This document shows, one piece after another, positions 28,925 to 36,211 of a stretch of 64,000 nt of DNA (position 1 is its first letter; each line of letters begins with the position of its first letter). The notes under the pieces were generated by a model. That model ran no database searches, was not told the origin of the DNA, and was given only the letters and a program-made list of their open reading frames with translations. A program made the position numbers and the translations under genes. The stretch covers positions 5,371,001 to 5,435,000 of the forward strand of contig NZ_CP109487.1 of the NCBI RefSeq assembly GCF_036227605.1, written 5' to 3'. Origin of the DNA: Streptomyces sp. NBC_01439 (GTDB lineage Bacteria > Actinomycetota > Actinomycetes > Streptomycetales > Streptomycetaceae).

Positions 28925-30081
28925 GCACCGTCATCGAAACCGAAGAGCACACCGCCCTGCGCGCCGCCGTCGCCGCACTCGGACAGCGCTACGGCCGCGA
29001 CTACCTCACCCGTGTCGCCCGCGAGGGCGGCCACCCCGACGAGCTGTGGGCCGACGCCGCGAAGCTCGGCTACCTCGGGGTCAACCTGCCCGAGGAGTAC
29101 GGCGGCGGGGGCGGCGGCATCGCCGAACTCTCCATCGTCCTGGAAGAACTCGGGGCCGCGGGCTGTCCCCTCCTCATGATGGTCGTCTCGCCCGCCATCT
29201 GCGGCACGGTCATCGCCCGCTTCGGCACGGACGCCCAGAAGGAGGCCTGGCTGCCGGGCCTCGCCGACGGCAGCCGCACCATGGCCTTCGGCATCACCGA
29301 ACCCGACGCCGGGTCCAACTCCCACCGGATCACCACCACGGCCCGCCGCGACGGCGAGGACTGGATCCTCACCGGCCGCAAGGTCTTCATCTCCGGCGTC
29401 GACATCGCCGACGCCACCCTCATCGTCGGCCGCACCGAAGACGCTCGTACCGGCAGCCTCAAGCCCTGCCTGTTCATCGTGCCGCGCGACGCCCCCGGCT
29501 TCACCCGCTCGGTCATCGACATGGAACTGGCCGCCGCGGAGAAGCAGTTCGAACTCACCCTGGACGAGGTCCGCCTGCCCTCCTCGGCCCTGGTCGGCGA
29601 CGAGGACGCGGGCCTGCTCCAGTTGTTCGCCGGACTCAACCCCGAGCGGATCATGACCGCCGCCTTCGCCATCGGGATGGGCCGCCACGCCCTCGCCAAG
29701 GCCGTCGACTACGCGAAGACCCGCCAGGTCTGGAAGGCGCCCATCGGCGCCCACCAGGCCGTGGCCCACCCGCTGGCCCAGGCGCACATCGAACTGGAAC
29801 TGGCCCGCCTGATGACCCAAAAGGCGGCCGCGCTGTACGACGCGGGCGACGACATGGGCGCGGGCGAGGCGGCCAACATGGCCAAGTACGCCGCCGGGGA
29901 GGCCTGCGTCCGTGCGGTGGACCAGGCGGTCCACACCCTCGGCGGCAACGGCCTGACCCGCGAATACGGCCTGGCCTCCCTCATCACCGCGGCCCGCGTG
30001 GCCCGCATCGCCCCGGTCAGCCGCGAGATGATCCTGAACTTCATCTCCCACCAAACCCTGGGCCTACCGAAGTCCTACTAG
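28921..30081 (+). CDS. Acyl-CoA dehydrogenase (AtuD/citronellyl-like)
   Basis: 386 residues with the acyl-CoA dehydrogenase fold: GYLGVNLPEEYGG, FGITEPDAGSNSHRITTTA, WILTGRKVFISG, TLGGNGLTREYG. The C-terminus reads RIAPVSREMILNFI where most members have the catalytic Glu in Y-E-G-T; this form is usual for citronellyl-CoA dehydrogenase-like enzymes, where another Glu serves. FAD-dependent alpha,beta-dehydrogenation of an acyl-CoA in the same pathway as the carboxylase is likely. ATG overlaps the upstream TGA. The following 656 bp carry no gene. Confidence 0.9.
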   Translation: MSTVIETEEHTALRAAVAALGQRYGRDYLTRVAREGGHPDELWADAAKLGYLGVNLPEEYGGGGGGIAELSIVLEELGAAGCPLLMMVVSPAICGTVIARFGTDAQKEAWLPGLADGSRTMAFGITEPDAGSNSHRITTTARRDGEDWILTGRKVFISGVDIADATLIVGRTEDARTGSLKPCLFIVPRDAPGFTRSVIDMELAAAEKQFELTLDEVRLPSSALVGDEDAGLLQLFAGLNPERIMTAAFAIGMGRHALAKAVDYAKTRQVWKAPIGAHQAVAHPLAQAHIELELARLMTQKAAALYDAGDDMGAGEAANMAKYAAGEACVRAVDQAVHTLGGNGLTREYGLASLITAARVARIAPVSREMILNFISHQTLGLPKSY

Positions 30082-30228
30082 CGTGTCCGGCGTGTCCGGC
30101 GGGTCCGAATCCCCACCGGGCTCCGCCCGGACCCGCGCCTCAATCGCCGGCGAGGCTGGAGGCGCGGGCCCGTGCCTTGTGCGTCGGCGGGGGCATGTGG
30201 TGGTGGGTGGGGGTCGGGGCGGGGGGCC

Positions 30229-30317
30229 GTGGCGGGGTGTCTCCTCGGCTCGCGCGGTGCGCCATGTCTCGGTTGTGCCCGGTGGTGCGCGCTCGTCCTG
30301 CGGGGACACCCCGCCAC
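30229..30317. repeat. Stem-loop repeat with 13-bp perfect arms
   Basis: GTGGCGGGGTGTC (30229-30241) pairs exactly with GACACCCCGCCAC (30305-30317) around a 63-nt loop. The inner part CTCCTCGGCTCGC...CTCGTCCTGCGGGGAC recurs inverted at 30461-30534. Gene-free region between acyl-CoA dehydrogenase and enoyl-CoA hydratase (30082-30737); the first part (30110-30160) also contains the common CCGGCG.TTGAGGCG intergenic unit. Confidence 0.7.
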
Positions 30318-30460
30318 GTCCCCCCACCCCTCAGCGGCACACGCCCGCACGTCCCCCACACCTCGGCGGCACGGGCCCGGATGGAGGGAGGAGGAGCCTT
30401 GGCGTTGGGGGGATGGGTCGTAGCTGTCGAAGCTCTGCCGTGGGGCGGGGACACGCAGGA

Positions 30461-30534
30461 GGGTCCCCGCAGGACGAGGCGCGACCGCCGGGTACAGCCG
30501 AGACGTGCCCGCGCGCGCCGAGCCGAGGAGACCC
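30461..30534. repeat. Inverted second copy of the stem-loop repeat
   Basis: GTCCCCGCAGGACGAGG and AGCCGAGGAGACC are the reverse complements of the ends of the element at 30236-30310, and the middle (CCGGGTACAGCCGAGACG) also aligns. GGGTC/GACCC close it. The two copies lie 150 bp apart in opposite orientation, able to form one long hairpin. A fainter relative occurs around 7584-7612. Confidence 0.6.
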
Positions 30535-30737
30535 TCGTGCGGGGCCCCGCCCCACCCTTTGAAGCCCCGCCGGCGATTGAGGCGACCCACCTCGGCACGA
30601 GGCAACGTGCCACCGAGCCGAACACCGCCGAGCCGCCCGCAGGGCACACCGCAGGGCACACCGCAGCCGTCCACGTACCCTCCCGGAGGGACCCGGCTCC
30701 CGAAGTACCCCCATCCGCAAGCCACTCCGGAGGAGAC

Positions 30738-31475
30738 ATGGCCCCACGAGTGCACGCCGCCCAGGCGACCGGCATCGCCACCCTCACCCTGGACTCCCCG
30801 GGCAACCGCAACGCCCTTTCCGTCGACCTCGTCGCCGAGCTCCGCTCCGCGCTCGCCGCCACCGCCGCGGACGCGGACGTCCGGGCCGTCGTCCTCACCC
30901 ACACCGGCAACACCTTCTGCGCCGGGGCCGACCTCAAGTCACCTTGCGATCCCGCCGACTTCCTGGCCCTGCTCCGCGAGACCGCCGAGCTCCCCAAGCC
31001 CGTCGTCGCCCGGGTCACCGGCCACGTCCGGGCCGGCGGCCTCGGGCTGCTCGGTGTCTGCGACGTCGCCGCCGCCGGACCGCAGTCCTCGTACGCCTTC
31101 ACCGAGACCCACCTGGGCCTCGCCCCCGCGGTGATCTCCATGCCGCTGCTGCCCCGCCTCGACCCGCGCGCCGCGGCCCGCTACTTCCTCACCGCCGAGG
31201 CCTTCGACGCCGCCGAGGCCGCCCGGATCGGACTGCTCACCCTGCACGGCGAGGACGTGGACACGGCCCTGGAGCCGGTACTCGCCGGCCTGCGCAAGGC
31301 CTCCCCGCAGGGGCTGGCCGCGACCAAGGCGTTGACGTCCGCCGCCGTACGCGAGGCCCTCGCCCGCGACGGATCCCGCCTGACCGAGCTGTCCGCCGGA
31401 CTGTTCGCCTCCGAAGAGGCCCGCGAAGGCATCACCGCCCGTTTCGAGCGCCGGGAACCGTCATGGTCGCTGTGA
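30738..31475 (+). CDS. Enoyl-CoA hydratase/isomerase family protein
   Basis: 245 residues with the crotonase fold: LTLDSPGNRNALS, VVLTHTGNTFCAGADLK (oxyanion hole) and VARVTGHVRAGGLGLLGVCDVAAA (second oxyanion glycine). In most hydratases Glu residues follow; here the active-site region reads AFTETHLGL with Glu in place. It would hydrate the unsaturated CoA product of the carboxylase, as AtuE or AUH do. GGAGGAG precedes ATG 30738. The gene overlaps the tetR start by 13 bp. Confidence 0.88.
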   Translation: MAPRVHAAQATGIATLTLDSPGNRNALSVDLVAELRSALAATAADADVRAVVLTHTGNTFCAGADLKSPCDPADFLALLRETAELPKPVVARVTGHVRAGGLGLLGVCDVAAAGPQSSYAFTETHLGLAPAVISMPLLPRLDPRAAARYFLTAEAFDAAEAARIGLLTLHGEDVDTALEPVLAGLRKASPQGLAATKALTSAAVREALARDGSRLTELSAGLFASEEAREGITARFERREPSWSL

Positions 31476-32050
31476 CCGGCCCCAAGCAGGCGCGCAGCCG
31501 CGTCACCCGCCGCCACCTCCTGGAGGCGGCGGTGTCCTGCCTGGCGGAGCACGGCTGGGCCGGTTCGACCGTCTCGGTCGTCGCGGAACGGGCCGGGGTT
31601 TCGCGCGGCGCCGCCCAGCACCACTTCCCGACCCGCGAGGACCTGTTCACCGCGGCCGTCGAGTACGTCGCCGAGGAGCGCTCCACGGCCCTGCGCGACC
31701 TCTTCCACGCCGGCCCGGCCGCCCGGCCCGCCGTGGTGGAGGCGCTGGTCGACCTGTACACCGGCGCCCTCTTCCGGGCCGCCCTGCAGTTGTGGGTGGC
31801 CGCCTCCAACGAGGAGCAGCTGCGCCCCCAGGTCACCGAACTGGAGGCCCGGGTCGGTCGCGAGACCCACCGCATCGCCGTCGAGCTGCTGGGTGCGGAC
31901 GAGTCGGTGCCGGGCGTACGGGAGACCGTGCAGGGTCTGCTGGACATGGCGCGGGGCCTGGGCCTCGCCAACGTGCTCACCGACGATACGGCCCGCCGGG
32001 CCCGGGTGGTGGCCCAGTGGTCCCGGATCCTGGACGCGGCCCTGGGCTGA
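31463..32050 (+). CDS. TetR-family regulator of the acyl-CoA operon
   Basis: 195 residues. The N-terminal helix-turn-helix is clear (RRHLLEAAVSCLAEHGWAGS, VVAERAGVSRGAAQHHFPTRE); the C-terminal helical domain would sense a CoA or acid ligand. It overlaps the enoyl-CoA hydratase gene by 13 bp, so it belongs to the operon and probably represses it through the palindrome at 22722-22743. A bidirectional hairpin ends the transcript at 32068. Confidence 0.88.
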   Translation: MVAVTGPKQARSRVTRRHLLEAAVSCLAEHGWAGSTVSVVAERAGVSRGAAQHHFPTREDLFTAAVEYVAEERSTALRDLFHAGPAARPAVVEALVDLYTGALFRAALQLWVAASNEEQLRPQVTELEARVGRETHRIAVELLGADESVPGVRETVQGLLDMARGLGLANVLTDDTARRARVVAQWSRILDAALG

Positions 32051-32067
32051 GGCGGCGGGAACGGGAA

Positions 32068-32103
32068 GGGCGCCGCACCCCGCGAGAGCGGGATACGGCG
32101 CCC
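32068..32103. terminator. Bidirectional terminator between tetR and citrate synthase
   Basis: GGGCGCCG (32068-32075) pairs with CGGCGCCC (32096-32103), and inside it CCGC pairs with GCGG. The two converging genes end 18 bp on either side. Confidence 0.7.
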
Positions 32104-32120
32104 CAGGACACGAGCGGCGG

Positions 32121-33227
32121 TTACGCCGTCTCGGCGATGTCCGCGTAGCCCTCGATCTCCTGCGGGTTGCGCCGCCCGGGCCCGGTGTAGCGGGCCGAGG
32201 GCCGCACCAGGCGGCCCGTGCGCTTCTGCTCCAGGATGTGCGCCGACCAGCCGGCGGTGCGGGCGCAGCTGAACATCGACGTGAACATGTGCGCGGGGAC
32301 CTCGGCGAAGTCCAGCATGATCGCGGCCCAGAACTCCACGTTCGTGGCGAGCACCCGGTCGGGGCGGCGCGCGTGCAGTTCTTCCAGTGCGGCCTTCTCC
32401 AGCGCGGCGGCCACCTCGTAGCGCGGCGCGTCGAGCTCCTTGGCGGTGCGCCGCAGCACGCGGGCGCGCGGGTCCTCGGCACGGTAGACGCGGTGCCCGA
32501 AGCCCATCAGCCGCTCGCCCTTGTCGAGAGCCTTCTTCACGTACGCCACGGCGTCGCCGGTGCGCTCGATCTCCTCGATCATGCCGAGCACGCGGGACGG
32601 CGCCCCGCCGTGCAGCGGTCCCGACATGGCGCCCACGGCGCCGGACAGCGCGGCGGCGACGTCCGCGCCGGTCGATGCGATCACCCGCGCGGTGAAGGTG
32701 GAGGCGTTCATGCCGTGCTCGGCGGCCGAGGTCCAGTACGCGTCGACGGCCTTGACGTGCCGCGGGTCCGGCTCGCCCCGCCAGCGGATCATGAACCGCT
32801 CGACGACGGACTCGGCCTTGTCGATCTCCCGCTGCGGCACCATGGGCAGGCCCTGGCCGCGGGCGGACTGGGCGACGTACGACAGTGCCATCACGGCTGC
32901 GCGCGCGAGGTCGTCACGGGCGGTCTGCACGTCGATGTCCAGCAGTGGTTTCAGACCCCACACGGGGGCGAGCATCGCGAGCGCGGACTGGACGTCGACG
33001 CGGATGTCACCGGAGTGGACCGGGATGGGGAAAGGTTCGGCGGCGGGCAGGCCCGGGTTGAAGGCACCGTCGACCAGCAGGCCCCAGACGTTCCCGAAGG
33101 AGACGTGGCCGACGAGGTCTTCGATGTCGACGCCCCGGTAGCGGAGCGACCCGCCTTCCTTGTCGGGTTCGGCGATCTCCGTCTCGAACGCGACGACCCC
33201 TTCGAGCCCGGGTACGAAGTCGGACAT
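32121..33227 (-). CDS. Citrate synthase, short type (citrate synthase 2)
   Basis: 368 residues, the length of the Gram-positive / methylcitrate-synthase class. FETEIAEPDKEGGSLRYRG at the start, GPLHGGAPSRVLGM (catalytic His), MGFGHRVYRAEDPRA (second His) and FTSMFSCARTAGWSAHILEQ are conserved. It condenses oxaloacetate with acetyl-CoA or propionyl-CoA; the class does not settle the substrate. It is convergent with the tetR gene and divergent from pdxH. MSDFVPGLEGVVAFETEI is the standard N-terminus, supporting the ATG at 33227. Confidence 0.92.
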   Translation of the reverse strand: MSDFVPGLEGVVAFETEIAEPDKEGGSLRYRGVDIEDLVGHVSFGNVWGLLVDGAFNPGLPAAEPFPIPVHSGDIRVDVQSALAMLAPVWGLKPLLDIDVQTARDDLARAAVMALSYVAQSARGQGLPMVPQREIDKAESVVERFMIRWRGEPDPRHVKAVDAYWTSAAEHGMNASTFTARVIASTGADVAAALSGAVGAMSGPLHGGAPSRVLGMIEEIERTGDAVAYVKKALDKGERLMGFGHRVYRAEDPRARVLRRTAKELDAPRYEVAAALEKAALEELHARRPDRVLATNVEFWAAIMLDFAEVPAHMFTSMFSCARTAGWSAHILEQKRTGRLVRPSARYTGPGRRNPQEIEGYADIAETA

Positions 33228-33427
33228 CAGGCGGCTCCTCAGATAGTGCGAACACGCGCGGCTCCCGGCGTGATTCGCGGTCCGGCGCGGTCATCCCCGT
33301 TGATGCCCGGCACGGCCGTCGGTCACCCGCTCGGGGACCTTCGGACCGGCCCCAAGATTTTGGCCGCTCCGCCCCGACTGCGGAAGCGTGACATACGGCA
33401 CACCGTCGCCGGTCCGGCTGCGGCAGG

Positions 33428-34090
33428 ATGGCAAGCGTGACCGATCAGGACATTGACCCCGCCATGATGCGCAAGCAGTACCGCTCGGAGATCGTCGACG
33501 AGGGGAGCCTCGCCGAGCATCCGATGGACCAGTTCGCGCTCTGGTTCCAGCAGGCCGCCGACTCGCACCTCTTCGAGCCGAACGCCATGGTCGTATCGAC
33601 GGCCACCCCGGACGGCCGGCCCAGTTCGCGGACGGTGCTGATGAAGCAGTTCGACGGCCGGGGCTTCGTCTTCTTCACCAATTACGCCTCGCGCAAGGGC
33701 CGCGAGCTGGCCGAGAACCCGCAGGTCGCGCTGCTGTTTCCGTGGCACCCGATCGCCCGCCAGGTGATCGTCACCGGTACGGCGGCCCGGATCGGCCGCG
33801 ACGAGACAGCCGCGTACTTCCGCTCCCGCCCGCACGGTTCCCAGCTGGGTGCCTGGGCGAGCGAGCAGTCCAGCGTCATCGATTCCCGTGCGGAGCTGGA
33901 CCGGCGCTACGCCGAGCTGGCGGCCCGCTACCCGGAGGGCGAGCAGGTGCCGGTCCCGCCGGAGTGGGGCGGCCTGCGCGTGGTCCCGCAGGAGGTGGAA
34001 TTCTGGCAGGGCCACGAGAACCGCCTGCACGACCGTCTGCACTACGTCCTGGACGGGGCCAAGTGGCGCGTGGAGCGGCTCTGCCCGTAG
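33428..34090 (+). CDS. pdxH: Pyridoxamine 5'-phosphate oxidase
   Basis: 220 residues. [64 protein letters not shown] and the C-terminal LHDRLHYVL...WRVERLCP match PdxH along its length, including the FMN- and PLP-binding Arg/Lys residues. It oxidises pyridoxine or pyridoxamine phosphate to PLP in the cytoplasm. The ATG at 33428 is followed by the usual [13 protein letters not shown] start, so an internal GTG at 33437 may be the real one. A strong hairpin follows 45 bp after the stop. Confidence 0.93.
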   Translation: MASVTDQDIDPAMMRKQYRSEIVDEGSLAEHPMDQFALWFQQAADSHLFEPNAMVVSTATPDGRPSSRTVLMKQFDGRGFVFFTNYASRKGRELAENPQVALLFPWHPIARQVIVTGTAARIGRDETAAYFRSRPHGSQLGAWASEQSSVIDSRAELDRRYAELAARYPEGEQVPVPPEWGGLRVVPQEVEFWQGHENRLHDRLHYVLDGAKWRVERLCP

Positions 34091-34134
34091 CCGGGCGGGC
34101 GGGTCTGCGGCGGCTCCCGCCAGTGGGACCGTAC

Positions 34135-34159
34135 GCTCCCGCTCACCCCGAGCGGGAGC
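34135..34159 (+). terminator. Terminator of pdxH
   Basis: GCTCCCGCTC and GAGCGGGAGC form a perfect 10-bp stem with a 5-nt loop, 45 bp after the pdxH stop. Confidence 0.8.
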
Positions 34160-34171
34160 GGTGAACGCAGG

Positions 34172-34243
34172 CGACCCGCGGGCTCGGGTTTCTCTCCTGC
34201 AGTGAGAGAAGCCGGCCGGACGTGCCGGCGAGCCCGCGGGTCG
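34172..34243. ncRNA. Candidate structured RNA, closed three-way junction
   Basis: The outer stem CGACCCGCGGGCTCG / CGAGCCCGCGGGTCG (34172-34186 / 34229-34243) has 15 perfect pairs. Inside are two more hairpins: TTCTCTC / GAGAGAA (34190-34196 / 34204-34210) with a 7-nt loop, and GCCGG / CCGGC (34211-34215 / 34225-34229). Such a compact junction is not needed for termination, which the preceding hairpin already provides. The strand is uncertain: plus would be the pdxH side, minus would lie downstream of the tiny ORF and iscB. I do not recognise a named family. Confidence 0.5.
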
Positions 34244-34314
34244 GGTGACTGCTTGGGATTGGCGCCGGGCGATTCCGCCGGGCACCGCACTGGGTGCGCT
34301 ACTGACGACGGGCC

Positions 34315-34353
34315 CTAGCCCGCAGCCACCTCACGCGTCCGGAGTTCGTACAT
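34315..34353 (-). CDS. 12-codon ORF with an exceptionally strong Shine-Dalgarno
   Basis: ATG 34353 to TAG 34315 encodes MYELRTREVAAG. Ahead of it, the minus strand reads GAAAGGAGGTGATCC (34373-34359), 15 nt complementary to the 3' end of 16S rRNA with no mismatch. A GTG inside this box (34365) would add MIPE in frame. Such a site makes translation very likely. The ORF may be a leader peptide controlling the structured RNA beyond it, or a micropeptide; no family is recognised. Confidence 0.45.
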   Translation of the reverse strand: MYELRTREVAAG

Positions 34354-34387
34354 TTCCGGGATCACCTCCTTTCAGTGTGCCTCCACT

Positions 34388-35748
34388 CTAGGCAGGCTCG
34401 TGCGGTCCGCTCAATCGAATTTCTTCGGCGAATCCGTAGGTGTATCCATCGGCTCTCTGAAGTAGCCGCAAGTTCCGGTGGGAGACGTCAAAGCGGCTGG
34501 TCGACGTCGTGATGCGATGCTGGCCGCTGGTCCGGACCGCGATGCGTCCCACCCACCTGCCGACCCACTTTCCTCTGGGCACGACGGCCGCCACCAGGTC
34601 TCCGGTTGCGTACCCGTGGTGGACCTTGCCGCGGGGCCGTTGCAAGCGGGGGAATCCGAAGCGGTCAGGGGTGGTCCTGGCGTACGAACCACGCCCGGTC
34701 GACGACACCACTAGGATCTGCGCGGGTACCCGGACGAGCGCGTCCCCCGCTCGTGGTCGATGACTCCGTTGGTCAGGGCGTCGAGCGTGTGGCTCTTCGG
34801 CAAGCCCATCGCGAACCGGTTCCAGTGGGTACGCCCGCCCGACCACGCATGCACCGGCACACTCTGCGTTGCGAGCGCTTTCACGAGCTGGAGCCTGGTG
34901 GCGTTAGTGGCGGCCACGTCCTGCAGAGGTTTCCTCAGCTGCCTGATCACGCGTTCCAGCCGGGCCGGCCGGTCGGCGAGGAACTCCTGGACGGGTGCCG
35001 TCCCCTTTGCCTGATTGCAGGGAACACAAGCGAGGACGAGGTTCGATACCCGATCCGATCCACCACGGCTTCGTGCACGGACGTGATCGATGTTGAGAGG
35101 CACCCCCGTGGCGTCGCAGTAGGCGCAGGACCTCTTCCATTTGGCCCGGAGGAACTGAGGGACCTCGGAGGCGGCGTACGTCGGCTCGATGCCGTCCTGC
35201 ACGCAGGACGGCATGACTCCGGCGAATGCGGTCGTGTCGAATGCCACCTGCTCCACGTGGATCTCACGCACTGGTGCATATCGGCACAGTCGCGCGACCA
35301 CGGCCGTGGTCGAGTCGACGCGATGGCGCAGGGACGGGGGGAGCCAGCCGTCCGGCCGCGGGCGGTTGTCGTGCCGGGGCGCCCGGTACCGGAGATTCGC
35401 CGAGCGCCTCCGGCGCCGATAGGCGGCGCGTCGCACCATGCCGCCGTGGATCTGTTGTCCCCGGTGCCGGAGTTCGAGAGTGATCAGACCCCGGCGGGCG
35501 ACCGCGGTTCGGCCCTTCGGGCCGTTCCGGTGACGCTCGTCGGCGATGGCGATACCCGTCGCCTTGGAGCCAGGATCGAGGCGCAGCTGTACGCCTTCGA
35601 CGGCCGAGCCCGCACGGGTACGGTGCTTGAGCCGGATGGTGAACGGAGCACGCCGTGCCACGACGGCACGTCCACCAGCGAGCAACTCGCGTGCACGGGC
35701 CTGATGGCAGGGCATCAGCGGCTCGCCCCCCTTGGCCAGCACGAACAC
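34388..35748 (-). pseudogene. iscB: IscB RNA-guided nuclease, one frameshift
   Basis: Two frames together encode about 450 residues of IscB, ancestor-type of Cas9. In order: PLMP domain (GGEPLMPCHQARARELL), RuvC-I (LRLDPGSKATGIAIA), Arg-rich bridge helix (MVRRAAYRRRRRSANLRYR), RuvC-II (REIHVEQVAFDT), HNH with Zn-type Cys pairs (CAYC, LNIDHVRARSRGGSDRVSNL, CVPCNQAKG), RuvC-III (GLPKSHTLDAL). After DHERG the frame breaks at a run of five C (34744-34748 on plus; five G in the gene). One added base restores GDALVRVPAQILVVSSTGRG and the C-terminal domain (GFPRLQRPRGKVHHGYATGDLV). All catalytic residues precede the break. GTG 35748 starts at VFVLAKGGEPLMP. No TnpA gene is near. Confidence 0.88.
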
Positions 35749-35754
35749 TCGGCT

Positions 35755-36035
35755 TGCTGCCGGGCGGGGAGCGTCACCGCTCCCGGTCTCTGCCGTCTCC
35801 GCTGCCGAAGCGGCAGATCGGGCGTGCCGCCGACGTGTCCCGGTGCGGACTTCGCCGGTCTCCCCTCGCCCATGTTCCACACCGGTGCCCGGCATTGCGG
35901 CCGGGAGCCCGTGAGCCGTTTCGTCCCTGCTCCCAGGGGTGTCTGCGCCCGCGGATTCCAGAGCAGGTTGCTGAGGAAGCACAGCCTGGTGGGTCCGCTC
36001 GCCCGTGCGGAACGTAGTCATCTAGGCACCTCTAC
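35755..36035 (-). ncRNA. Probable omegaRNA (HEARO) of IscB
   Basis: IscB loci carry their guide RNA immediately upstream of the gene. Here the 280 nt before GTG 35748 are rich in stems on the minus strand: GGGAGC-GCTCCC (35767-35784 region), CTGCCG-CGGCAG (35801-35815), CCCGGC-GCCGGG and CCGGT-ACCGG around a GTGGAACATGGGCGAGGGGAG core like that of HEARO RNAs, preceded by GACGAAACGGCTCACGGGC. An ATG at 36021 keeps the same frame open into iscB, but its translation is not conserved with IscB. Ends are approximate; the guide would be at the high-coordinate end, around 36035-36060. Confidence 0.65.
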
Positions 36036-36067
36036 TGATCCGGGGATCGTGATGACTGGGGCTGGTC

Positions 36068-36163
36068 ACTCGAACGTGTGGCCGTTCCGGTGGTGCTTTC
36101 CCAGGTGTGTGGGGATGCGCGCCGATTTCCCCGAAAGTGGTGTGGTGTGGGTCACGTTCGAGT
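36068..36163. repeat. 11-bp inverted repeat between iscB locus and PAS gene
   Basis: ACTCGAACGTG (36068-36078) and CACGTTCGAGT (36153-36163) are exact reverse complements separated by 74 bp. They lie between the presumed 5' end of the omegaRNA and the PAS gene start. They may be part of the host promoter region or of the element end; position alone does not decide. Confidence 0.4.
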
Positions 36164-36211
36164 TCAATGATCTGACGTGCCGCATACGCGAACACCTGCT
36201 GGGGGTCCCAG

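Noticed and set aside
34359..34373. GGATCACCTCCTTTC as a fragment of 16S rRNA
   Set aside because: Only 15 bases match and no other rRNA sequence surrounds them; a minus-strand Shine-Dalgarno explains it better.
34388..34846. A separate 152-residue gene after iscB
   Set aside because: Its last ~118 residues continue the IscB C-terminus; it is the other side of a frameshift, not a gene.
35749..36021. N-terminal extension of IscB from ATG 36021
   Set aside because: Its 91 residues are not IscB-like and the DNA forms the stems expected of the omegaRNA.
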